DNA of 64,000 nt from Streptomyces dysideae (GTDB lineage Bacteria > Actinomycetota > Actinomycetes > Streptomycetales > Streptomycetaceae). Positions 8,741 through 17,778 of the stretch are shown here, piece by piece. The stretch spans positions 197,629 through 261,628 of the forward strand of contig NZ_KQ949079.1 in the NCBI RefSeq assembly GCF_001514305.1, read 5' to 3'. Each line of letters begins with the position of its first letter. Position 1 is the first letter of the stretch. The notes below the pieces were generated by a model. That model did no database searches. It saw nothing but the letters and a program-made list of their open reading frames with translations, and was not told the DNA's origin. A program made the translations under genes and the position numbers.

Positions 8741-8932
8741 GGACGCCGAATCCTGCCGCCGCCCGGGACCACCCACCGACCAACGCACGGCAGGAGCGGG
8801 GGAACCAGGTAAATCGCCGGACCGGGCTGCACCGCCGGACCGGCTAGGGGTGAAACCGCGTCGCCGTACGGCGGCACGGCCGGGCATCTCCCGCCCGAAC
8901 CCGACAGCTCACCTCGCAGGCGCCGGAGAGGA
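8741..8932 (+). promoter_or_regulatory. ydaO-type c-di-AMP riboswitch
   Basis: The leader contains the conserved blocks of the ydaO/yuaA class in order: CCGAATCCTG near 8746, GGGGGAACCA near 8794, GGGGTGAAAC near 8846, then CCCGAACCCGACAGCT (8893-8908) and ACCTCGCAGGCGCCGGAGAG ending at 8930. The last block contains the ribosome-binding sequence GGAGAGG, only 8 bp before the ATG at 8941, so ligand binding could also affect translation directly. In Streptomyces this class controls cell-wall hydrolase genes, usually turning them off when c-di-AMP is high. A small hairpin (8687-8706) precedes the aptamer. Confidence 0.9.
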
Positions 8933-8940
8933 ACAGCGCC

Positions 8941-9687
8941 ATGGCCCGAGGCAAGCACCGCCGCCCCAGAACCAACCCGCTCACCCGATACGCCGTCACA
9001 GCCGGAACCGGCACCGCCGCACTCGCCCTCCCGCTGTTGAGCGCGACCACCGCGAGCGCCGCACAGCCGGCCCAGGCCCCCGTCGCCACACAGACCGCGC
9101 AGCAGACCAAGTCCGTCACGTACACCGCGGTCAAGGGCGACACGCTCTACGGCATCGCGAACAGGTACGACACTCCGGGCGGCTGGCGGCAGCTCTACAA
9201 GGACAACCGCAAGGCCGTCGGCGACAACCCCAGGCTGATCCACTCGGGCCTGAAGCTGACGGTCCGGACGACGAAGCAGGCGAGCACGCCGAGCAAGGCC
9301 GCCACTTCCGCCAAGAAGGCCGCCTCGTCCGTCGCCCATGCCACCCAGGCCTCCGCCAAGACGTACGCGAACAACCTCGACGGCTGGATCCGCGAGTCGC
9401 TGGACATCATGGCGCAAAAGGGAATTCCCGGTACGTACAACGGCATTTACCGCAACATCATGCGGGAGTCGTCGGGCAACCAGTTCGCCATCAACAACTG
9501 GGACTCCAACGCGGCCAAGGGCACCCCGTCCAAGGGACTGCTCCAGGTCATCGACCCGACCTTCCAGGCGTACCACGTGGACGGGACGTCGTTCGACCCC
9601 TACGACCCGATCGCGAACATCACGGCCGCCTGCAACTACGCGGCGCAGCGCTACGGCTCGATCGACAACGTCTTCGGGGCGTACTGA
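8941..9687 (+). CDS. Secreted LysM-domain lytic transglycosylase
   Basis: This 248-residue secreted cell-wall hydrolase has a signal peptide at residues 1-41 ending ATTASAA. A LysM peptidoglycan-binding domain follows (about 59-108, YTAVKGDTLYGIANRY), then an Ala/Lys/Ser-rich linker and an SLT-type transglycosylase domain (about 145-248). The catalytic glutamate is probably Glu176 in IMRESSGNQ, with GLLQVIDPTF following as usual. It cleaves glycan strands of peptidoglycan during growth or germination. Expression appears tied to a Crp-like site and a c-di-AMP riboswitch upstream. The ATG at 8941 follows GGAGAGG. It ends facing a HAD hydrolase gene. Confidence 0.9.
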   Translation: MARGKHRRPRTNPLTRYAVTAGTGTAALALPLLSATTASAAQPAQAPVATQTAQQTKSVTYTAVKGDTLYGIANRYDTPGGWRQLYKDNRKAVGDNPRLIHSGLKLTVRTTKQASTPSKAATSAKKAASSVAHATQASAKTYANNLDGWIRESLDIMAQKGIPGTYNGIYRNIMRESSGNQFAINNWDSNAAKGTPSKGLLQVIDPTFQAYHVDGTSFDPYDPIANITAACNYAAQRYGSIDNVFGAY

Positions 9688-9705
9688 GCCCTGCTGCCGG
9701 GCCCA

Positions 9706-10512
9706 CTACGGAAACAGTCTGTCGAGGACGACGGCGATGCCGTCGTCCTCGTTCGACAGGGTGATCTCGTCGGCGACCGCCTTGAGTTCGGGGTGGGCGT
9801 TGGCCATCGCCACACCGTGGTGCGCCCAGTCGAACATGGGGATGTCGTTGGGCATGTCCCCGAAGGCGATCGTCTCGTGCGGGCCGAGACCGAGGTGCTC
9901 GGCGGCCAGCGCGAGGCCGGTCGCCTTGGTGATGCCGCATGGCTGGAGTTCGACGGTCCCGGGCCCCGACATGGTGACCGTGGCGAGGGAACCGACCACC
10001 GAACGCGCCGTCGCCGCCAACTCGTCGTCGGAGAGGGCGGGATGGCGCAGCAGCACCTTGCTGATCGGCTCGCACCACAGCTCGTCACGCCGGCCGACCC
10101 GGACGGCGGGCAGGGTGGGGTGGGGCATCAGGTACCCGGGTTCGATGAGCGTGAGCCCGTCGACGCCGTCCTGGTCGACGGCGGCGTACACCTGCCCCAC
10201 CTCGGCCTCGATCTTGCCGAGCGCGGTCTCCGCCAGCTCCCGGTCCAAGATGACGGACCACAGCAGACGGTCCGTGCCGGCGTCGTACACCTGCGCGCCC
10301 TGCCCGCACACCGCGAGCCCCGTACTGCCCAGGTCGTCGAGGAGCGGCCGTACTCTGGGCGCCGGCCGGCCCGTCACGACGAGGTGCCGCGCACCGGCCG
10401 CCGCCACCCGCGTGAGCGCGGCGAACGACCGGTCGGAGAGGGTGTCGTCGCCCCGGAGCAGGGTCCCGTCCAGGTCGGTGGCGATGAGTGAATATGCGAT
10501 GGGTGCGGCCAT
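9706..10512 (-). CDS. Cof-type HAD-superfamily sugar-phosphate phosphatase
   Basis: This 268-residue phosphatase of the HAD IIB (Cof) subfamily shows all four motifs: ATDLDGTLL with nucleophile Asp13 and acid Asp15, VVTGRP (motif II), Lys near residue 190 (GITKATGL), and FGDMPNDIPMF (motif IV). Family members hydrolyse sugar phosphates or flavin nucleotides in the cytoplasm. The gene converges on the transglycosylase gene. Its 3' end carries a perfect inverted repeat that may serve as a terminator. The substrate is unknown. Confidence 0.88.
   Translation of the reverse strand: MAAPIAYSLIATDLDGTLLRGDDTLSDRSFAALTRVAAAGARHLVVTGRPAPRVRPLLDDLGSTGLAVCGQGAQVYDAGTDRLLWSVILDRELAETALGKIEAEVGQVYAAVDQDGVDGLTLIEPGYLMPHPTLPAVRVGRRDELWCEPISKVLLRHPALSDDELAATARSVVGSLATVTMSGPGTVELQPCGITKATGLALAAEHLGLGPHETIAFGDMPNDIPMFDWAHHGVAMANAHPELKAVADEITLSNEDDGIAVVLDRLFP
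9724..9750. terminator. Bidirectional-type hairpin inside the HAD gene end
   Basis: A perfect 12-bp inverted repeat (GAGGACGACGGC, three-base loop, GCCGTCGTCCTC) lies 37 bp after the stop of the transglycosylase gene. It is also inside the last codons of the convergent HAD gene. It probably terminates the plus-strand transcript, but coding constraint could explain part of it. Confidence 0.5.
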
Positions 10513-10633
10513 GATCAGAGAATACGGACAGGACGCCCCACCGACTCGACGCGAACCGGACGGCTGCTGTGTTCACATGTGTTGACACCTGTTCCGGTTT
10601 CGGTGTCCCAACTGCCTCGCGCCCGCGCCGTTT

Positions 10634-11095
10634 TCACCCCCAGGTGACGCCCGCGGGCTCCCTGGTGGTGGTGTTGATGCGGTTGAACATGTTGGTGAGC
10701 GAGATGGTGAGGATGAGCGCGGACAGCTCCTTCTCGTCGAAGTGGTCGGCCGCCTCGTCCCAGAGCGCGTCCGGCACCGACTCCTGGGAGCGGTCCGCGA
10801 GCCGCGTCATCGACTCGGCGAGCTGCAGCGCGGTCCGCTCGGCGTCGGTGAACCAGGGCGCCTCGCGCCAGGCGGAGACGGCGGCGATCCGCTCCTCGCT
10901 CGTGCCGCCCTTGCGCAGGTTGACCACGTGACCGTGGACACACGCGCTGCAGCCATTGATCTGGCTGGCGCGCAGGGCGGCGATCTCCGTGAGCTCCTTG
11001 GACAGCCCGCTCTCCCCGATCGCCTGGACGAGGGCGCCGATCCCCTTCATCGCGCTGGGGAGGACGTACGCCGGGTTGTTCATCCGTGCCTGCAT
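10634..11095 (-). CDS. AhpD-like carboxymuconolactone decarboxylase-family protein
   Basis: This 153-residue all-helical protein carries the AhpD redox motif E37-x11-C49-SA-C52-VHG-H56. That motif in AhpD forms the peroxidase active site with a reactive cysteine pair. Family members act as alkylhydroperoxidases or protect against peroxides, and no other domain is present. The gene follows, on the same strand, the remnant of a flavin monooxygenase (11165-11649), so the two may once have formed an operon. Confidence 0.85.
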   Translation of the reverse strand: MQARMNNPAYVLPSAMKGIGALVQAIGESGLSKELTEIAALRASQINGCSACVHGHVVNLRKGGTSEERIAAVSAWREAPWFTDAERTALQLAESMTRLADRSQESVPDALWDEAADHFDEKELSALILTISLTNMFNRINTTTREPAGVTWG

Positions 11096-11164
11096 GGTCC
11101 AACTCCGTTGTCAGTGGTGGATGAGACGCTTTCGTTGTCGCCTTCACCGCACTGACGGATCGGG

Positions 11165-11649
11165 GGTCCGGGTTGTGACCGATCGGCCGAAGAAATTTCC
11201 AGATGCCTCGCCAGCCTCGGTGACGCGAACTCGGTTCCGCACACGAACCGCATCACCGGCCCGTACGACGCCGCCGCCGACTCGGTGCGCAGGGCGGGCC
11301 CGATGCAGTCCAGGGCGGCCAGGTCCACCCGGTAGCCGGTTGCCGCGATGACGTGGTCGGCGGACAACTGCTGCGTACGGCCGCCGAGAGTGCGCACGGT
11401 CAGGGTCGTACGGCCCTCCGCCGCGTCCGCCCCTACGACGCCCGCGACCTCGCTGACCCGCACCGCCCCCTCGAAGCGGTCCCGCAGCCACCAGGCGCCG
11501 AGCGGGCCGAGGACCCGGCGGACCAGGTAGTGGCGGAGGCCGGCGGGCAGGCGGCGGTAGGGGTGGGGGTAGTAGCTGAGCGCCCACAGCGACCAGCCCG
11601 TCCGAACGGCGACTCCGGCCGCAGCCTGGGCTGCTTCCAGGGCGGATCA
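11165..11649 (-). pseudogene. Broken FAD-dependent monooxygenase/oxidoreductase
   Basis: A reading frame free of stops but without a proper start encodes pieces of a flavin-containing monooxygenase-like protein. SALEAA, typical of the second Rossmann domain, is joined directly to WSLWALSYYPHPYRRLPAG and WWLRDRFEGAV, then to HVIAATGYRVDLA, and finally to YGPVMRFVCGTEFASPRLA, typical of the C-terminus. The N-terminal FAD domain is absent, a gap follows SALEAA, and about 30 residues seem missing before YGPVMRF. A TGA stands just upstream of the fragment. I read it as a decayed gene with several deletions, probably inactive. The exact parent family is uncertain. Confidence 0.65.
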
Positions 11650-11790
11650 CCGAGGGCCGAACCAGCAACCCCGACAAGAATTATTCGGACATTGCGAACT
11701 CTTCAGGCACTGCCCAAGACAGGCAACTCGGCCGTAACGTGTGGCGCGACCACATGGCATACGGATCCCGCGAGAGTGAGGCAGCACCCC

Positions 11791-13002
11791 ATGCCCCCCT
11801 TCGACATCCCCGAGGGCGACCCCTTCGGCCCGCACAACCTTCCGTACGGCGTCTTCTCCGCCCCGGGGCCGGACTCCGCGCGGCGGGTCGGTGTCCGGCT
11901 CGGCGACCATGTCCTCGACGTCGGCGCGGCGGCGTACGCCCTCGGCTCGCCGTACGCCCCCCTGCTCGCGCGCCCCTCCCTGAACCCGCTCCTCGCCGCG
12001 GGCCGCACCACCTGGTCGGACGTACGCCGCGCGCTGACGGCGTGGGTGACGGTGCCGTCCCACCGGGAGACCATCGAGCGCCACTTCCACCCACTGTCGT
12101 CGGTGACCCTGCACCTGCCCTTCGAGGTGGCGGACTACGTCGACTTCTACGCCTCCGAGAACCACGCCCGGAACGTCGGCCGGATCTTCCGCCCCGACGC
12201 GGCCGACTCCCTGACCCCCAACTGGAAGCACCTGCCGATCGGCTACCACGGCCGCTCCGGCACGGTGGTGGTGTCGGGCACGGACGTCGTACGCCCGTCG
12301 GGCCAGCGGAAGGCTCCGGCTGATCCGGAGCCGGTGTTCGGCCCGTCGGTGCGGCTGGACATCGAGGCGGAGGTCGGCTTCGTGGTCGGGGGGCCGTCGG
12401 AGCGGGGGAAGCCGGTGGGGCTCGCCGACTTCCGCGACCACGTCTTCGGGCTCTGCCTCCTCAACGACTGGTCGGCACGCGACATCCAGGCCTGGGAGTA
12501 CGTCCCCCTCGGCCCGTTCCTCGGCAAGTCCTTCGCCACCTCGGTGTCGGCGTGGATCACGCCCCTCGACGCGCTGGAGGAGGCACGGGTGGCGCCGCCG
12601 GAGCGGACGCACGACCTGCTGCCCTACCTGGACGACTCGCAGGACGAGCCCGGCGGCTACGACCTGCGGATCTCGGTGGCGATCAACGGGCACGTGGTGT
12701 CGGAACCCCCCTTCTCCACCATGTACTGGACGGCCGCCCAGCAACTGGCCCACATGACGGTGAACGGCGCGTCACTGCGCACCGGCGACCTCTACGGCTC
12801 CGGCACGGTGAGCGGCCCGACGGAACGGGAACGCGGCTCACTGCTGGAACTGACCTGGAACGGCCGGGACCCGCTCGAACTCCCCGACGGCAAGCGGACG
12901 TTCCTGGAGGACGGGGATGTGGTGACGATGTCGGCGTGGGCACCTGGGCCGGGTGGGGTTCGGGTGGGGCTGGGGGAGGTCACGGGGCGCGTCTCCGGAT
13001 AG
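11791..13002 (+). CDS. fahA: Fumarylacetoacetase (tyrosine catabolism)
   Basis: This 403-residue fumarylacetoacetate hydrolase performs the last step of tyrosine/homogentisate breakdown, giving fumarate and acetoacetate. Recognisable parts are an SH3-like N-terminal domain (first ~110 residues), YVDFYASENHARNVGRIFR and NWKHLPIGYHGRSG at the active site, and the metal-binding LNDWSARDIQAWEYVPLGPF. The length matches the family. The ATG at 11791 is chosen because family homology starts immediately after it; the ribosome site GTGAGG is weak. It stands alone on this strand behind a monooxygenase remnant, and no homogentisate dioxygenase is nearby. Confidence 0.92.
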   Translation: MPPFDIPEGDPFGPHNLPYGVFSAPGPDSARRVGVRLGDHVLDVGAAAYALGSPYAPLLARPSLNPLLAAGRTTWSDVRRALTAWVTVPSHRETIERHFHPLSSVTLHLPFEVADYVDFYASENHARNVGRIFRPDAADSLTPNWKHLPIGYHGRSGTVVVSGTDVVRPSGQRKAPADPEPVFGPSVRLDIEAEVGFVVGGPSERGKPVGLADFRDHVFGLCLLNDWSARDIQAWEYVPLGPFLGKSFATSVSAWITPLDALEEARVAPPERTHDLLPYLDDSQDEPGGYDLRISVAINGHVVSEPPFSTMYWTAAQQLAHMTVNGASLRTGDLYGSGTVSGPTERERGSLLELTWNGRDPLELPDGKRTFLEDGDVVTMSAWAPGPGGVRVGLGEVTGRVSG

Positions 13003-13022
13003 CAGCCGGTTGTACCAAGCAA

Positions 13023-13052
13023 TTGACACAATGCCGGGCGGGACCGCATCTT
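13023..13052 (+). promoter_or_regulatory. Probable promoter of the GntR operon
   Basis: A perfect -35 TTGACA (13023-13028) is followed after 18 bp by CATCTT (13047-13052), which keeps the most conserved A and final T of the -10 box. The start of transcription would fall inside the inverted repeats described next. Confidence 0.5.
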
Positions 13053-13086
13053 GTACTCGCCGCTTGATACAAGTGGTGAGTACAAG
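13050..13086. promoter_or_regulatory. Inverted-repeat operator for the YtrA-type GntR regulator
   Basis: CTTGTACTC (13050-13058) and GAGTACAAG (13078-13086) form a perfect 9-bp inverted repeat. Between them lies a second small palindrome CTTG-ATA-CAAG (13063-13073), and another related half-site TTGTACCAAG is at 13010-13019. YtrA-subfamily GntR proteins bind GTAC-containing palindromes at their own promoters. The site overlaps the predicted -10 box and start, consistent with repression by the product of the second gene. Confidence 0.65.
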
Positions 13087-13111
13087 TCGTTCCCACGGGG
13101 GTCTGTTTCTC

Positions 13112-13978
13112 ATGCTCGAACTCGATTCGACGCCACCCGCGTCCCGCGCACGCGTCGACCGGTACGCCCGCTGGACGGGCCTGGCCATCGGGGTGCTGGC
13201 CTCCAGCCGGCTGCTCCCCCTGGTGGACGGGAAGGGCCCTCTGTACGCCATTCCGGTCTTCGGCCTGTGCGCGGTGGCCGGCGTCCTGCTGGGCGACGCC
13301 CTGACCGCTCCCCGTCCGGGCACCGTCCGCACGGCCGGCCTCACCCCACGCCGGGTCCGCGACCACGTGCCGCCCCGCATGACCTGGCTGCTCCTCGGCC
13401 TCGCGGCCGCGCTGGTCGCCCTGCTGACGGTGGCGGCCGCGGTGGCGTCGCCGGACGACCTGGGCCGGGCGGGCCGCGCACTGACGGTGACCTGCCAGGG
13501 GATGACGCACATGTCCACCCCCTGGCCCGGCCTCTACTACGGCATCCCGATCCTGGCGACCCTCGCCATCTCCACCGCCGCCTGCGGCTGGTCGCTGCGG
13601 CGCATCGCGACCCGCCCCGGCGACGAACAGTCCCGCCGCGACCGCACGTTGGCCATCGTGGCGGCGTGGGGGCTGGTGGTCTCGACGTCCATGTTCGGCG
13701 CGGCATCGACGGTGTCCGGCGCCCTGATGAGCACGACGTGCGACGGAACGCTGGGGACCGCCGCGAACTGGCTGGTCTGGCCACTGGGCCTGATCACCCT
13801 GGTCACGGGACCGTGGTGCCTGTTCACGATCCTTTCGCCCCGGGCGACCTGGCGGGCCCCGGGGGCCGGGGCATCCGGGGTGCCTTCGGGGGCGACGTCC
13901 GCCGCGACATCCGGGGTGGGCTCTGGGGCGACGTCCGCCGCGGCATCCGGGGCGGAATCCGGGACGGGACGCCGGTGA
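13112..13978 (+). CDS. Multi-pass membrane protein of a GntR (YtrA-type) operon
   Basis: This 288-residue integral membrane protein has about six hydrophobic segments, for example IPVFGLCAVAGVLLGDAL, MTWLLLGLAAALVALLTVAA and LVWPLGLITLVTGPWCLF. The arrangement resembles DUF1648-like membrane proteins found beside YtrA-type regulators, but no catalytic motif is visible. The last 35 residues are a Gly/Ser/Ala repeat (SGATSA, SGVGSGATSAAASG). It overlaps the GntR gene by four bases (GTGA), so both are translated together. It may sense or respond to envelope stress, which is inference from the operon type only. Confidence 0.75.
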   Translation: MLELDSTPPASRARVDRYARWTGLAIGVLASSRLLPLVDGKGPLYAIPVFGLCAVAGVLLGDALTAPRPGTVRTAGLTPRRVRDHVPPRMTWLLLGLAAALVALLTVAAAVASPDDLGRAGRALTVTCQGMTHMSTPWPGLYYGIPILATLAISTAACGWSLRRIATRPGDEQSRRDRTLAIVAAWGLVVSTSMFGAASTVSGALMSTTCDGTLGTAANWLVWPLGLITLVTGPWCLFTILSPRATWRAPGAGASGVPSGATSAATSGVGSGATSAAASGAESGTGRR

Positions 13979-14352
13979 CCGGCCCGGCCGTACGCGTCGA
14001 CACGACCAGCCCGGTCCCGCCGTACGAACAGATCCGCGCCCAGCTCGCCGCCCTGATCACCACCGGCCGCCTGCCGGAGGGCGAACGCCTCCCAACCGTA
14101 CGGCAGTTGGCCGCCGACCTGGGCCTGGCCGCCGGGACGGTGGCACGGGCGTACCGGGAGCTGGAAGCGGCGTCCCTGATCCGCACCCGCCGGGGTGCGG
14201 GGACACGGGTCGCACCGCTCCCGACGGGGACACGCCGCCCGGATCCGGCCGAACTGGCGGCGCTGGCCCGGCGGTTCACTGCGGAGGCTCGGGCGTTGGG
14301 GGCGGAGGACGCGGAAGTGGTGGCGGTGGTGCGGGAGGCTTTGCGGGGGTAG
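13975..14352 (+). CDS. GntR-family repressor, YtrA subfamily
   Basis: This short 125-residue GntR protein has a winged helix-turn-helix at about residues 15-80 (PPYEQIRAQLAALITTGRL, LPTVRQLAADLGLAAGTVAR) and only a short helical tail. That length and layout define the YtrA subfamily, which has no large ligand-binding domain. The GTG start at 13975 overlaps the upstream stop as GTGA. It probably represses its own operon at the palindromes at 13050-13086. The effector is unknown. Confidence 0.88.
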   Translation: MTGPAVRVDTTSPVPPYEQIRAQLAALITTGRLPEGERLPTVRQLAADLGLAAGTVARAYRELEAASLIRTRRGAGTRVAPLPTGTRRPDPAELAALARRFTAEARALGAEDAEVVAVVREALRG

Positions 14353-14427
14353 GGGCGGGGCCCTCCCCTCCCCCTGCCTCCCCCTGCCTCCTCCCACCCC
14401 GCCGCCGATTTCGACGGCGCTTTCCCC

Positions 14428-14456
14428 CTGACTCCCGTTCCCGGCGCCGTCATACT
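14428..14456 (+). promoter_or_regulatory. Possible promoter of the M56 peptidase gene
   Basis: CTGACT (14428-14433) and CATACT (14451-14456) are spaced 17 bp apart and each match four of six consensus bases. The leader would be about 77 bp. The match is modest. Confidence 0.4.
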
Positions 14457-14539
14457 TGGCGGCGGAGCGGCGTGTTCATCGACCGCCGCCCTCAGAGCCG
14501 CCCCCGCCTCTCCCCCGATCAGGATCCGGAGCCCGTGGC

Positions 14540-15478
14540 ATGACTGTCTGCCTGCTCCTGCTGAGCGCCGTCGCGCTGGCCGCTGCCGTGCCGGTTCCGC
14601 GCGCGCTGACCAGGGCCGCGTGGCCCGAGCGGGAACCCGTGGTCGCGCTGTGGGTGTGGCAGTGCCTGGTCGCCACCGTGCTGCTGTGCTGTCTAACGGC
14701 GCTAACCCTGGGCGCCGCCGCCGTCTTCGGCACGGTCCGCGCCCAGCTCTTCGCCCCGGCGCCCCCGGCGGTCACCGCGGCGTACGACCTCTCGGCCACG
14801 CCGCCGTGGACGACCGCGCTCACCCTGCTACTGGCCTGCGGTGCCGCCTGGACGACGGCGATGCTGGCCCGCGAGCTCGTCGAAGCGCGTCGGCGCCGCG
14901 GCCAGGCCAGGGCCCACCTGCGCGAACGCGCCCCTGATCTGCCGGCCGGCCTGCCCGCGGCCCGCGGCCCTCTGCTGGTCCTGGAGGACGAGTATCCGGA
15001 CGCCTGGTGGATGCCCGGCAACCCGCCCCAGCTGATCGTCACGACGGGCGCCCTGCACCGCCTCACCGACCACCAGCTGGACGCGGTCCTCACCCACGAA
15101 CGCGGCCACGCCCGCGCCCGCCACGACTGGCTGCTCCACCTCTCCACCGCCCTCGCCACCGGCTTCCCCCGCATCCCGTTGTTCGCCCACTTCTGCGACC
15201 AGACCCACCGTCTGGTCGAACTGGCCGCCGACGACACCGCGTCCCGCCGCTGCGGCCATCTGACGACGGCGTTGGCCCTGATCGAGCTCAACCAGCACAG
15301 AGGCGTCCTCTCCTGCGCCTCCACCCACCGCCTCCTGGGCGAACGCGTCAAGCGCCTCCTTCAGCCCCCGCCCCGCCTGGCCCGCCGCGACCGAGCCCTG
15401 ACGACGACGGTGGCGGCGCTGATCCCCCTGCTACCGCTACTGATCACGTTCGCACCGGGGTTGACGGCGCTGTCCTGA
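14540..15478 (+). CDS. M56 (BlaR1-like) membrane metalloprotease
   Basis: This 312-residue membrane zinc protease of the M56 family has N-terminal hydrophobic segments at about 1-20, 36-65 and 88-110. A cytoplasmic protease domain carries HERGH at 186-190 and the third ligand Glu228 in VELAADD. A last hydrophobic segment LTTTVAALIPLLPLLITF closes the protein. BlaR1 relatives cut a BlaI-type repressor on receiving an envelope signal. No sensor penicillin-binding domain is attached and no BlaI gene stands next to it, although these usually occur as pairs. The ATG at 14540 follows GGAG by 9 bp. The target is unknown. Confidence 0.85.
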   Translation: MTVCLLLLSAVALAAAVPVPRALTRAAWPEREPVVALWVWQCLVATVLLCCLTALTLGAAAVFGTVRAQLFAPAPPAVTAAYDLSATPPWTTALTLLLACGAAWTTAMLARELVEARRRRGQARAHLRERAPDLPAGLPAARGPLLVLEDEYPDAWWMPGNPPQLIVTTGALHRLTDHQLDAVLTHERGHARARHDWLLHLSTALATGFPRIPLFAHFCDQTHRLVELAADDTASRRCGHLTTALALIELNQHRGVLSCASTHRLLGERVKRLLQPPPRLARRDRALTTTVAALIPLLPLLITFAPGLTALS

Positions 15479-15543
15479 TCAACGCCCTCCCAGCACCAGC
15501 CTCCGGTACCCGTCAACCGCCGGTGCCGCCCTCCCCCGGCCGT

Positions 15544-17532
<1,989 letters not shown>

Positions 17533-17720
17533 CGTCCTGTCCCCCGTACGTCGTCCCTCGACCACTGCCTCCACGATAGGGGCCCGCACCGACAGCGCCG
17601 GAGTTATCCACAGGCCCGTTGAGTGACGCTCGGTGCTCATCCGAATGGCCCCCGTCACCTGGCACGCCTGTGCGGGCCGGGACATGCCGCTGCCCGGGCC
17701 CGCCGGCCGCTTGAGCGCAC

Positions 17721-17763
17721 GCGATGGGCCCCGGCCCCCAAAAAGGGAGCCGGGGCCCATCGC
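17721..17763 (-). terminator. Strong hairpin terminating the nuo operon
   Basis: A perfect 15-bp inverted repeat (GCGATGGGCCCCGGC at 17721-17735 and its complement at 17749-17763) encloses a 13-base loop. It stands 16 bp after the nuoN stop. There is no U-run, which is common for Streptomyces terminators. It separates nuo from recQ. Confidence 0.8.
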
Positions 17764-17778
17764 ACGTCGCACCGCAGG

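Noticed and set aside
11353..11790. An N-terminal extension of fumarylacetoacetase by 146 codons
   Set aside because: The extension is antisense to the monooxygenase remnant, and the family begins at ATG 11791.
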